The notes below the pieces were generated by a model, which ran no database searches, was not told where the DNA came from, and was given only the letters and a program-made list of their open reading frames with translations. A DNA stretch of 64,000 nt from Hordeum vulgare subsp. vulgare (Eukaryota > Streptophyta > Magnoliopsida > Poales > Poaceae). Both the position numbers and the translations under genes were made by a program. The stretch covers positions 534,306,083 through 534,370,082 of the forward strand of contig NC_058520.1 of the NCBI RefSeq assembly GCF_904849725.1. The letters run 5' to 3'. Position 1 is the stretch's first letter. Each line of letters starts with the position of its first letter. Below, in pieces: positions 22,817 through 33,185 of this stretch.

Positions 22817-24230
22817 TGTAAGTGCATCTAGTGCCCCTTAGTGATTTTGGTGGTTTGAAGACTTATAGGTTAAGTATCTAATGTGTTTGTGAGTGTACAC
22901 AGGATCTATAAGTCATTGAGGAGTTTGAGATTTTTGAAGAATATCGACCCCTAAAAATATATGTCTTCGGTTGAAGAAATTGGTCTGAAGCTGAAGAAAT
23001 GAATCGTGAGGAATCTGCGATGAAATTGATATTCCTCATGAAGATACTGATATTGAGAAGTCCGGTGGTTCCTGAAGAAAATCACTCTGAAGAATTGAAG
23101 CATGAAGATTTACACTTTCTGTTTTACTTTCTTCGCATTTGAGTAATAGGAACACCGTACTGTTAAAGGGGGTCGAAGTTACACTTTGGGATGAATTTCC
23201 TCATGATGCTCAACCCAAGCCTAATCCTACCAAAAGCCTCAAGTGAGGAATACGAGTGACATGAGGACTCTCCCAGTTGAGGGTTCCGACCGTTTCGATA
23301 GCCACGCCAAGTCATTGGTCTTATCCACTCCAACGGTCATATTATTTAAGGGCATTAGTGTCAAATCATGTCGGGATGCTCCCAGGCTATAAATAGCCAC
23401 CCCCCACAACCACTAGCTGGTTGACTGCTCCGTTAGAAACTAACACTTGTCATAAGAGCAACCCAATTCCTCAGAGCTTTTGAGAGTAATTCATCAGTGA
23501 GGAAATACCCTATACACCGAAACCACAAACCAAACCTAGTGATTGAGCATCACTGAAGAAGTTGTTCCTGTGTGGGACTGAAGCCTTTTACCTTTGAGGA
23601 CTGTGCATCCTCCAGACGGTTAGGCGTCATGGTCTAGAGCTTTCCAGCAGTCAATTGTGGATCGCCGGGTGACCAAGTTTGTGAGGGTTTGGAAGTCTGC
23701 CCTGAAGACTTACCATGAGTGTTGGGCGAGGACTGTGTGTCCTTAGCTCAAGGAGAATATGGTAGGGACTGTGTGTCCCGGGACTGTGTGTCCTTTGGTT
23801 TCAATACCAAGCCGCTCCAAACCAGATGTACGACTGTCACAGCAGTTGGAACTGGGTCATCAACGATTGTCTTCACTGAGAAACGAGTTCTAATTCCTCA
23901 ACTCCTTACTTTTCTCGTATTATGTGTTGATGACTTTCACTGGAACTGTTTGAAGAATTTGCTGAAGACTTTCTCAGAATTTCCTTAACCCCAAATTCTT
24001 CACGTCAGTTAATCCACATCTGTATTCTGCGTGTCTGCTCACTGTGCAATCTGTTTTCACATTCTTCACTCTGAAAAACTGATGTTATGAAACTTTGTAC
24101 TTCTGATCCTTTACTGTTTCCGATGTAAGTTAGTCATTAGTGAGGAATTTCCTCAAAAGGAATGTCCTCAGTGACAAAATTCTAAAAATCTCTTATTCAC
24201 CCCCCCTCTAGACGATATAACGCACTTTCA
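22817..24230 (+). repeat. Element B 3' LTR, complete
   Basis: 1,414 bp from TGTAAGTGC to CACTTTCA. TATAAATA at 23388-23395. It is the reference LTR for judging the truncated 5' copy. Confidence 0.94.
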
Positions 24231-27111
24231 CTTCATCCATAGCAATTGAGCACAGCATGAACCAGCAGCAATGTACTCAGCTTCGGTAGTGGAGAGTGAT
24301 ACGCAGTTCTGCTTCTTTGAGGACCAGCAGACTAGTGATCTTCCGAGGAAATGGCATGTGCCAGAGGTTGACTTGCGATCCACACGGTCACCAGCATAGT
24401 TAGAATCAGAATACCCTACCAGATGAAGATTTGAGCCCTTGGGGTACCATAATCCTAGTGTTGGTGTGTGAGCTAAGTATCGAAGAATATGCTTCACAGC
24501 CTTATGGTGTGATTCCTTCGGTTTTGCTTGAAAACATGCACACATGCAAACACTAAGCATTATATCTGGCCAAGATGCACATAAATACAATAAAGAGCCA
24601 ATCATAGAGCGATATACCTGTTGATCTAATTCTTTACCATTTTCATCAGTGCAGAGGTGTCCGTTGGTAGGCATTGGAGTCTTGGCACCTTTGCATTCAT
24701 GCATGTCGAATTTCCTCAGAACATCCTTGAGGTATTTCTCCTGTGATATGAAGATTCCATTGCGTTGTTCACGAATTTGAAGACCTAAGAAGAATTTCAG
24801 CTCCCCCGTCATAGACATCTGATATTCTTCACTCATCATGTAAGCAAATTCATCACTGTATCGTTTCTCAGTACAAACAAATATAATGTCATCGACATAT
24901 ATCTGGCACACAAATAGCTCACTATCATAGGATTTAGTGAAAAGAGTTGGATCGAGTGAACCAGGTTTGAAGCCTTTCTTCATAAGGAATTCCTTCAATG
25001 TATCATACCATGCCCGAGGGGCTTGCTTGAGACCATAGAGCGCCTTTTTGAGTCTGAAGACTTTGTCTGGATTCTTTGGATCCTCTAAACCTGGGGGATG
25101 AGCAACATATACTTCTTCCTTAAGCTTACCATTGAGGAATGCACTTTTCACATCCATTTGATATAATATGATGTTATGATGATTAGCATAAGCAAGTAGT
25201 ATTCGAATAGCTTCAAGTCTAGCAACAGGTGCAAAAGTTTCATCGAAATGTATTCCTTCAACCTGGGTGTAGCCTTGGGCTACATGTCGTGCCTTATTCC
25301 TCAACACTTGACCATCCTCATCTTGCTTGTTTCGGAAAATCCACTTGGTTCCAATGATATTGTGCTTGCGAGGATCTGTTCGTTTGACGAGCTCCCATAC
25401 GTCATTCATCTTGAATTGAAGAAGTTCGTCTTGCATAGCTTGGATCCACTCCGGTTCCAGGAAAGCCTCGGCAACTTTTGAGGGTTCTGTGATAGATACA
25501 AAGGAGAAATGCCCACAAAAGTTAACTAAGTGTGAAGCTTTTGAGCGAGTGAGAGGACCTGGCGCGTTGATGTCATTGGGGATTTTGTCAAGTTCCACTT
25601 CATTTGCAATCCTCGGATGAGTTGGTTGAGGATTTCGTTTGGGCTAAGGAATTGGTTCTAGAGAAATTTCCTCAGGAGCACCTTCTTAATTTTCATTAGT
25701 GATGGGGATGATTTCTTCATCAGTTTCCTCAGTGGGAACAATGTCTTCAGTAGGTTTGAGCTTTATTGCTTCCTTAGGAGACAACTTATCTTGATCAGAA
25801 GGCAATTGCTCTCTTTGCGAGCCATTAGTTTCATCGAACCGCACATCTACAGTCTCAACAACTTTGTTGTGATAGTTGTTGAAGACTCTGTAGGTGTGCG
25901 AGTCCTTTCCATAACCGAGCATAAAACCTTCATGTGCCTTAGGTGCAAATTTTGAGCTATGGTAAGGATCTCTAATCCAACATTTTGCACCGAAGACTTT
26001 GAAATAACTTACATTGGGTTTCTTATCAGTGAGGAGTTCATATGAGGTTTTCTTGAGGAATTTGTGAAAGATATACCCTGTTGATGATATGGCATGAAGT
26101 GTTGATTGCTTCAGGCCAAAAGCGACGAGGAGTCTGATATTCTTCAAGCATGGTTCTTGCCATCTCAACCAGAGTCTTGTTCTTCCTTTCGACGACACCC
26201 TTCTGTTGAGGAGTATAAGGAGCAGATAAGTCATGAGTAATACCGAGTTCATCAAGATAATCATCAAGACCAGCGTTTTTGAACTCTGTTCCATTATCAC
26301 TCCTGCTATGTTTGATCATGATGCCGAAGTTCGTCGAGGCCCTTGAAGAAAATCGTTTGAAGATTTCCTGCACTTCAGTTTTATATAAGATGATATGCAC
26401 CCATGTATATCTGGAATAATCATCAACTATGACGAAGCCATATAAAGATGTTGCATTTGTTAGTGTGGCATAGTGAGTAGGTCCAAATAGATCCATGTGA
26501 AGCAATTCGAATGGACCAGTAGTGGTCATGATAGTCTTCGAGGGATGCTTGGATCTGGTCATTTTCCCAGATTCACAAGCACCGTAGAGATGGTCCTTGA
26601 GGAATTTGACTGATTCGATGCCGATGACATGCTTCTTCTTCGCGAGCGTGTGCAAATTCCTCATGCCTGCATGACCGAGTCTTCGATGCCACAGCCACCC
26701 TTCTGAGGTTTTTGCTAGTAAGCAAGTGGCTGGTAGAGGACCTGTAGAGAAATCAACAATGTACAAATCCCCTCTTCTGACACCTTCGAAGACTTTGGAT
26801 TTGTCAGATTTCATGATCACAACACATCTATATCTACCAAAGATAACAATCATATGAAGATCACAAAGCATCGAGACTGACATGAGGTTAAATCCAAGGG
26901 ATTCAACAAGCATCACTTTGTCCATATGCCTATCCTTGGAAATAGCCACTTTGCCAAGTCCCAATACCTTTCTTTTACCTTTGTCAGCATATGTGATTTG
27001 CTTCAGAGGTGATGGAATTAGTGGCATATACATCAGCAGGCTTTTATCACCAGTCATGTGATGTGTGCAGCCACTATCAAGAACCCAATCAATACTCTTG
27101 GGTTTGTCATC
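24231..27111 (-). pseudogene. Element A pol, broken (protease to RNase H)
   Basis: Reads from the protease DSGCTHHM region (27111 downward) through integrase, RT (YVDD retained) and most of RNase H. Breaks: a one-base insertion in the AAA run at 26067-26069 shifts the frame after NRVYL; in-frame stops TAA at 25688-25686 and TAG at 25646-25644 lie in the integrase-RT linker; element B interrupts RNase H at 24231. The rest is at 10691-10402. Both stops sit where element B has Gln codons, so each is explained by a single C-to-T change. Catalytic motifs are otherwise well kept. Confidence 0.92.
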
Positions 27112-27351
27112 CTGCAGATGAATTAGTACAGCTTACCATCTCATATGCTTCAAACTTGAAGAATATGATATCAATTTCATGAGATAGGAATTTCATCATG
27201 AAAAAATTATAAGGACGTGTGAAATATTTCTATTTCATCAATATTAGCTTGCGTCCTATCAAGGATTTCCTCAGGTCTCCAGCAAATTCTTCAGATGATG
27301 ATTTTCATCTGGAGACCTGTCCTGCAGAAGTGATTAGTTCAATTTCTTCAC
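27112..27351 (-). other. Putative gag-pol intron, element A
   Basis: Minus-strand donor GTG|GTGAAG at 27351 and acceptor CATCTGCAG at 27112, 240 nt, mirroring 13867-14108 in element B including the TACTAATT branch-like sequence. Joining is in frame. The donor is weaker than in B (GTGAAG versus GTGAGG). Confidence 0.42.
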
Positions 27352-29880
27352 CACCCACATCTGAAGGGGTGGTAAAGCATTCATCATCCTGCGAGCACCA
27401 TATGAGAAAGGGGGCATTGAAGCTAATGCACTTCTCTTAGCAGTAGGGGGGTTAAAGTACTCATATGAATATGCAGAGAACTGGTTTGAGGATTTATGAA
27501 CATAATGATTTGAAGAGTAACGCTCATATTCATATTCCTTGTAGTTTCCCTGCATGTTAGAAGCATTCGCACGGGTACGAGCATAGTTTTGACCAGTTGA
27601 AGATTTTGATCCTCTTGAAGACTTTGGTCCTCCTGAGGAATTTGATTTGGGGTTCAGATTCTTCATAGGTGGTGTCATGAGGACATTTACCTGAAGATTT
27701 TCAAGACAACTTTTGGGAACCCGGATTTTCCTCAGGGGAGGGCCATTCCTGCAGTTAGTTCCAACATATCGAGCAAATACTTCACCAGCTTGATTTTTGA
27801 ACAGTTTATAGTTGGAGTCAAATGACTCATCCGAGGAATAGGATAATTCACATGAAAAGACAGTTAGATTGGATGGATCAAAAGGAGGCCCAGTAGCAGC
27901 AACCCATGAGGTTTTGGGATACTGCTCAGGTTTCCAATAAGATCCATCAGCATTCAATTTCCTCTCAAAGGCAATTCCTTCTTTCCTCGGGTTCCTGTTC
28001 AAGATCTGCTTTTTGAGCACATCACAAAGGGTTTGATGTCCTTTGAGACTTTTGAATATGCCTGTCACATACAATTCCTTCAGCCCTGCATTTTCATCAG
28101 TGACATGTCTGTTTTCCTCAAGTGAGGAATTTGACACTACAGGATCAGTTGAAGAATTTGTAGCAATAGAAGCATTTGATGATTCTGGTGAAGAATTAGC
28201 AGTTTCACGTTCAATGCATTTAAGACATGGAGGAATGAATTCAGCTTGAGCAACGCTGATCTGTTGAGCTAGTAATGAATCATTTTCCATATGAAGATCA
28301 TCATGAGAAATCCTCAACTTCTCTAGATCAAGCTTCCTTTGAAGAAATTCATAGGAAAGTTTCTCATGATCAGCGAGGAGTGTATCATGACGATCTTGAA
28401 GATTATCAAATCTAGACTGAAGACTTTTCACATCTTCAGTGAGGATTTGGGTAAGATTCATTTCATCATTCAACAGAGCATCGCTTCTATCTAGCAGTTT
28501 CTGAAGCTTTTCCACGGCAATTTGTTGTTTAGTGGCAATGATAGCAAGTTTACTGTAACTAGGTTTTTTATAATCATCAGGTTCACAGTCACCTGAATGA
28601 GAGGAGGAAGCATCATTCGGTACCTTTGAACCTTTTGCCATGAAGCAATAGGTTGGAGCGAAGTCATCAGCATAGTCATCAGTGTGGATGGTGTTATCAT
28701 GTTCTTCAAGGTTGAAGATTGACTTGCTGACGAAAGTGGTTGCAAGTGCAAGACTAGCCTGTCCGGATTCTGAGCCTTCATCAGAACCCTCCTCTTCATC
28801 ACATTCCTCTGGTTCTGCCTCGGAATCCATTTCCTTGCCAATAAGTGCCCGAGCCTTTCTGAAACTAGTCTTCTTGTGCGATGAGGGCTTTGAAGATGAG
28901 GATTTTGAAGATTTCTTCTTCTTCTTCGAGTCATCAGAACTGTCATCCTTGTATTTCTTCTCCTTTGATTCCTTTCCCCAATGGGGACAATCAGCAATGT
29001 AGTGACCTGATTTCTTGCATTTGTGGCAGGTTCTTTTCTTGTAGTCCTCAGATGAAGATTCTGATTTCCTCATATCTCTTCTTGAAGATTTACCGAACTG
29101 GCCACGTCGTGTAAACCTCTCGAATTTCCTCGCGAGCATTGGAAGTTCCTGTCCAAATTCTTCAGGATCACCAATGCTATCATCCGAGTCTTCTTCTTCA
29201 GATGAGGAAATTGCTCTAGCCTTCAGTGCACGTGGTCTAGAATAGCTTTGTCCATATAGATCTTTCTTTTCTTCTTGCTGGAATTCATGAGTATTGAGTC
29301 TTTCGAGTATATCAGCAGGATCAAGCATCTTGTAGTCTGGTCTTTCTTGAATCATCAGGACTAAAGTATCAAATGAAGAATCCAGAGATCTTAGCAGTTT
29401 CTTCACAACTTCGTGATCAGTAATGTCTCGAGCTCCTAGTGCTTGTAGTTCATTTGATATGTCAGTGAGGCGATCAAAGGTATCTAGGCAGCTTTCATTG
29501 TCAAGCCTCTTGTAGCGATTGAAGAGATTGCGAAGAACATCAACACGAGAATCTCGCTGGGTTGATACTCCTTCATTTACTTTGCACAGTCTCTCCCAGA
29601 TAAGTGTCGTTGAGCCGAAAGCACTCACTCTTCCGAACTGGCCTGGGCTCAGATGGCCACAGATGATATTCTTCGCTTGATAATCAAGTTTCTTGAATTT
29701 CTTCACATCAGCAGCAGAGACACTAGCAGAGATGATGGGGACGCCATGTTCCACAATATACCAGAGATCATTGTTAATAGCTTGTAGATGCATATGCATC
29801 TTGGTCTTCCGGAAGGGAAAGTTCTTTCCTTCAAAAGTAGGACATGCTGCAGTAACCTTAATCATGCCTGCAGTCGACAT
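27334..29880 (-). CDS. Element A gag, 848 residues, uninterrupted
   Basis: Starts MSTAGMIKVTAACPTFEGKN, 54 bp after the PBS, and runs open to TAA at 27336-27334. Residues about 15-190 form the copia-type gag N-terminal domain; the zinc knuckle CHKCKKSGHYIADC lies near 284-297; Lys/Ser-rich and acidic tracts follow, then a long helical heptad-like region (about 450-540) and a Ser/Asn/Tyr-rich tail. The protein would form the virus-like particle. Remaining open while pol and the third ORF of the same copy are broken is notable but may be chance. Confidence 0.93.
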   Translation of the reverse strand: MSTAGMIKVTAACPTFEGKNFPFRKTKMHMHLQAINNDLWYIVEHGVPIISASVSAADVKKFKKLDYQAKNIICGHLSPGQFGRVSAFGSTTLIWERLCKVNEGVSTQRDSRVDVLRNLFNRYKRLDNESCLDTFDRLTDISNELQALGARDITDHEVVKKLLRSLDSSFDTLVLMIQERPDYKMLDPADILERLNTHEFQQEEKKDLYGQSYSRPRALKARAISSSEEEDSDDSIGDPEEFGQELPMLARKFERFTRRGQFGKSSRRDMRKSESSSEDYKKRTCHKCKKSGHYIADCPHWGKESKEKKYKDDSSDDSKKKKKSSKSSSSKPSSHKKTSFRKARALIGKEMDSEAEPEECDEEEGSDEGSESGQASLALATTFVSKSIFNLEEHDNTIHTDDYADDFAPTYCFMAKGSKVPNDASSSHSGDCEPDDYKKPSYSKLAIIATKQQIAVEKLQKLLDRSDALLNDEMNLTQILTEDVKSLQSRFDNLQDRHDTLLADHEKLSYEFLQRKLDLEKLRISHDDLHMENDSLLAQQISVAQAEFIPPCLKCIERETANSSPESSNASIATNSSTDPVVSNSSLEENRHVTDENAGLKELYVTGIFKSLKGHQTLCDVLKKQILNRNPRKEGIAFERKLNADGSYWKPEQYPKTSWVAATGPPFDPSNLTVFSCELSYSSDESFDSNYKLFKNQAGEVFARYVGTNCRNGPPLRKIRVPKSCLENLQVNVLMTPPMKNLNPKSNSSGGPKSSRGSKSSTGQNYARTRANASNMQGNYKEYEYERYSSNHYVHKSSNQFSAYSYEYFNPPTAKRSALASMPPFSYGARRMMNALPPLQMWVVKKLN

Positions 29881-29933
29881 AACTAAAACTCCAGGTGGTT
29901 AAACCAAAATCACACAGAACAAGGGAGTACCTT

Positions 29934-29947
29934 GCTCTGATACCAAT
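29934..29947 (-). other. Element A primer-binding site (initiator Met tRNA)
   Basis: Minus strand TTGGTATCAGAGC directly inside the 5' LTR, the standard Copia primer site complementary to initiator methionine tRNA. Confidence 0.92.
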
Positions 29948-31361
29948 TGAAAGTGCGTTATATCGACTAGAGGGGGGTGAATAGGAGATTTTTTGAATTT
30001 CATCACCGAGGAAATTCCTTTTGAGGAAATTCCTCACTGATGACTAACTTACAGCGGAAACGGTAAAGGATCAGGAGTGCAAAGTTTCACTACAGCATTT
30101 TTTCAGTATGAGGAATGTGAAAATAGATTGCACAGTAAGTGGGCACGCAAAAAACAGATGAGGATTAACTTGCGTGAAGAATTTTGGGTTGAGGAATTTC
30201 AGAGAAAGTCTTCAGCAAATTCTTCAAACAGTGACAATGAAAATCATCAACACATAATCTGAGGAATATAAAGAGTTGAGGAATTAGAACCTGTTTCACA
30301 GCGAAGACAGTAGTTGATGACCAAGTTCCAAGTGCTGTGACAGTTGTACATCTTGTTTGGAGCGGCTTGGCATTGAAACCAAAAGACACACAGTCCCGGG
30401 ACACACAGTCCCTACCGTATTCTCCTTGGGCTAAGAACACACAGTCCTCGCCCAACACTCGTGGTAAGTCTTCAGGGCAGACTTCCAAACCCTCACAAAC
30501 TTGGTCACCCGGCGATCCACAATTGACTGCTGGATTGCTCTAGACCATGACGCCTAACCGTCTGGAGGATGCACAGTCCTCAAAGGTAAAAGGCTTCAGT
30601 CCCACACAAGAACAACTTCTTCAGTGATGCTCAATCACTTGGTTCTCGGTTTGTGGTTTGGTGTTTGGGGTATTTCCTCACTGATGAATTACTCTTGAAG
30701 ACTCTGAGGAATTTGGGTTGCTCTTATGACAAGTGTCAGTTTCTAATGGAGCAGCCAACCAGCTAATGGTTGTGGGGCGGCTATTTATAGCCTGGGAGCA
30801 TCCCGACATGATTTGACATTAATGCCCTTATATAATATGACCGTTGGAGTGGATAAGACCAATGACTTGGCGTGGCTATCGAAACGGTCGGAACCCTCAA
30901 CTGTGAGAGTCCTCATGTCACTCGTATTCCTCACTTGAGGCTTTTGGTAGGATTAGGCTTGGGTTGAGCATCATGAGGAAATTCATTCCAATGTGTTACC
31001 TCGACCCCCTTTAACAATACGGTGGTCCTATTACCCAAGTGTGAAGAAAACAAAACAGAAAGAGTAAATCTTCATGCTTCAAAGTCTTCAGAATGATTTT
31101 CTTCAGGACACACCGAATTCCTCAATTTCAATATCTTCATGAGGAATATCAATTTCATCGCAGATTCTTCGCGATTCAATTCTTCAGCTTCAGACCAGTT
31201 TCTTCAACCGAAGATATACATTTTTAGGGGTCGATATTCATCGACTATTTCAAATTCCTCAGCGACTTATAGATCCTGTGTACACTCGAGAACACATTAG
31301 ATACTTAACCTATAAGTCTTCAAACCACCAAAATCACTAAGGGGCACTAGATGCACTTACA
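29948..31361 (-). repeat. Element A 5' LTR
   Basis: 1,414 bp; minus-strand start TGTAAGTGC at 31361, end CACTTTCA at 29948. The LTR promoter TATAAATA is at 30789-30782. Followed outside by the AAATG duplication (31362-31366). Confidence 0.93.
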
Positions 31362-31366
31362 AAATG

Positions 31367-32880
31367 TATTGAGGATAGGTTCGAGAAGAGATTAAGTTGC
31401 TGGAAGGGCAAGCTTATGTCTTATGGTGGTCGCTTAGTGTTAATAAATTCAGTACCGACTAGCCTCGCAATGTTTCTCTTATCTTTCCTCGAAGTGCCGA
31501 TAGGGGTACAAAAAAGATTAGATTTCTATCATTCTCGATTCTTCTGGCAAAGTGATGACACAAATAAGAAGTACATGATCGCTAGATGGGATATTATATG
31601 TATACTCAAATACCAAGATGGGTTAGGGATTGAGACCATGGAAATTAAAAATAGATGCCTTCTTAGTAAGTGGCTATTCAGATTATCTATTGAGACGGAA
31701 GGTATGTGGTACAAATTCTTCGCAGTAAATACCTACAATCTAAGACTTTGGCGCACTTTACAGTTAGACCCTCTCATTCACCTATTTGGAAAGGGTTAAT
31801 GAAGAGGAAAGATACTTTTTTCCATAGGGTGAAACTTAATGTTGGTAATGGTACCACTACTAGATTTTGGGAAGATGCATGGTTATGGGAGACACCCTTG
31901 GCTATACAGTATCCTTCTCTATATAATATTGTGCAACGTAATGAAGATTATGTTGCTATGGTATTACAGTCGGTCCAGTGAATATACAATTCAAAAGGTC
32001 CTTGGTTGGGGAACAATGTAATTCATGGGTGCACTTAGTCTATAGAGTGATGGAAGTTTAACTCACACACCAACACGATGTTATTCACTGGAAATTAACC
32101 GCAAGTGGTAGTTTTTCCATGAAATCAATGTATTTAGATCTAATTGATTCTAGGCCATTACCGATATCCCTTCACATTTGGAAGGTTAAAGTTCCAGTAA
32201 AAATTTAAATATTTATGTGGTCCGTTCATAAGGGAGTGAATATAATGAAGGACAATCTGATTAAACAAAGATGGGTAGGAAACACAAGATGTTGTTTTTG
32301 TAATCGGAACAAAACTATAAAACACATATTTCTCGATTGTCCACTTGCCCAACTACTTTGGTGTACTATACATGTAGCCTTTAACATTGGCCCCCCAATT
32401 ACTATGAACATGTTATTTGGGATGTGGCTCAATGGACTTCAAACAAATATTGCGAGTCATACTCTGATAGGGATATGCTGCTTTATTCTAGGCCATATGG
32501 AACTGCAGAAATGATATGATATTTAATAGGAAAAAATTTACCAACTTTTCGTAGGTTATCTTCAGAGCTACAACATGGATCTGTATGTGGTCGTTACTCA
32601 CACCTTTGGAGTCTAGGGACCTTTTGGCTATGGGGCGCAACCGGTTGGAGACAGTAGCATATGCTATCTTCAACCAGCTTGGATGGTGGCTAACTAATAG
32701 GTTAGGTGTTTAGTAATCGTAGCTTGTTCTTGCTTAGCCAGATGTGGCATTTATTATACTTTTAGTTTTATGAGTTTGATCTGTGAACTCTTTTGGATTT
32801 TGTGGTATTGTTTATTAATAAGATGGTTGCATGCATCATCATGATACAGGGGCCAGGGGTGATCCTCCTTTCCAAAAAAT
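31367..32880 (+). pseudogene. LINE part 2: RT C-terminus, zinc finger, 3' tail
   Basis: Continues the LINE frame from 3312: FEKRLSCWKGKLMSYGGRLV, NSVPTSLAMFLLSFLEVP, GLGIETMEIKNRCLLSKWLF, then after frameshifts and stops (for example 31797 and 31979) the RT-associated zinc finger region RCCFCNRNKTIKHIFLDCPLA at about 32285-32350. The end is the typical grass LINE tail (ggttgcatgcatcatcatgat, then ggggtgatcctcctttcc) closing near 32880 in a short A-rich stretch. Non-functional. Confidence 0.85.
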
Positions 32881-33104
32881 GTCAATATCATATTACCACT
32901 CAAAGAGAAATGCATAAGACTCGACGGGGAGTGGATAGGCAATTTTACATGTTGTGTTTTTAAGAATCGTACCTATTTTTTAGGGAATCTTACACGTGAT
33001 AGATCTAACAGAATATATAGTGGGCTACTTTTTATTAATAACAAACATGGTATATCTTAATTGGGCTCGTGTAGAACAAGAACAAACACAAGCATTTCGA
33101 CAAA
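32881..33104. other. Unassigned AT-rich spacer
   Basis: No ORF with a recognisable domain and no terminal repeats seen. Probably degraded LINE or intergenic DNA. Confidence 0.4.
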
Positions 33105-33185
33105 GGATGATCCTTTAATAATATGGATATATGCATCGTTCAGATACATAGGCCGGGGGTAATCCTCCATTTCCAAAAAATAGGA
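33105..33185 (+). mobile_element. Second LINE-type 3' tail remnant
   Basis: The string ggatatatgcatcgttcag with ggccgggggtaatcctcc and a final A-run matches the same tail type as at 32820-32880. Only the 3' end survives. Confidence 0.55.

Larger units (their letters stand above)
10692..24230 (+). mobile_element. Element B: Sirevirus inserted head-on into element A
   Basis: TG terminus at 10692, CA terminus at 24230, TSD CTTCA at 10687-10691 and 24231-24235. Same family as A but on the opposite strand. Layout: truncated 5' LTR, N-truncated gag, intact pol, small ORF, third ORF with four stops, PPTs, complete 3' LTR. About 0.8 kb is missing at 11883/11884 (LTR end, PBS, leader and the first about 184 gag codons, judged against A). 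By eye, 9 differences in the first about 410 bp between its LTRs (about 2 percent), so it is younger than A, as nesting demands. It cannot be autonomous, because PBS and gag start are gone. Confidence 0.94.
3313..31361 (-). mobile_element. Element A: complete Sirevirus (Copia) with third ORF, minus strand
   Basis: A full LTR retrotransposon: 5' LTR 31361-29948, initiator-Met PBS, gag, pol, a small ORF, a third ORF in the envelope-like position, several polypurine tracts and 3' LTR 4727-3313. The span is 28,049 bp, of which 13,544 bp are element B plus its target duplication, leaving about 14.5 kb. That size, the gag with coiled regions, the multiple PPTs and the third ORF fit the Sirevirus/Maximus lineage. 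Counting by eye, the two LTRs differ at roughly 6 percent over the first 460 bp, so it is older than B. Pol is broken by a frameshift, two stops and the insertion; the third ORF has three stops; gag is open. Confidence 0.93.
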
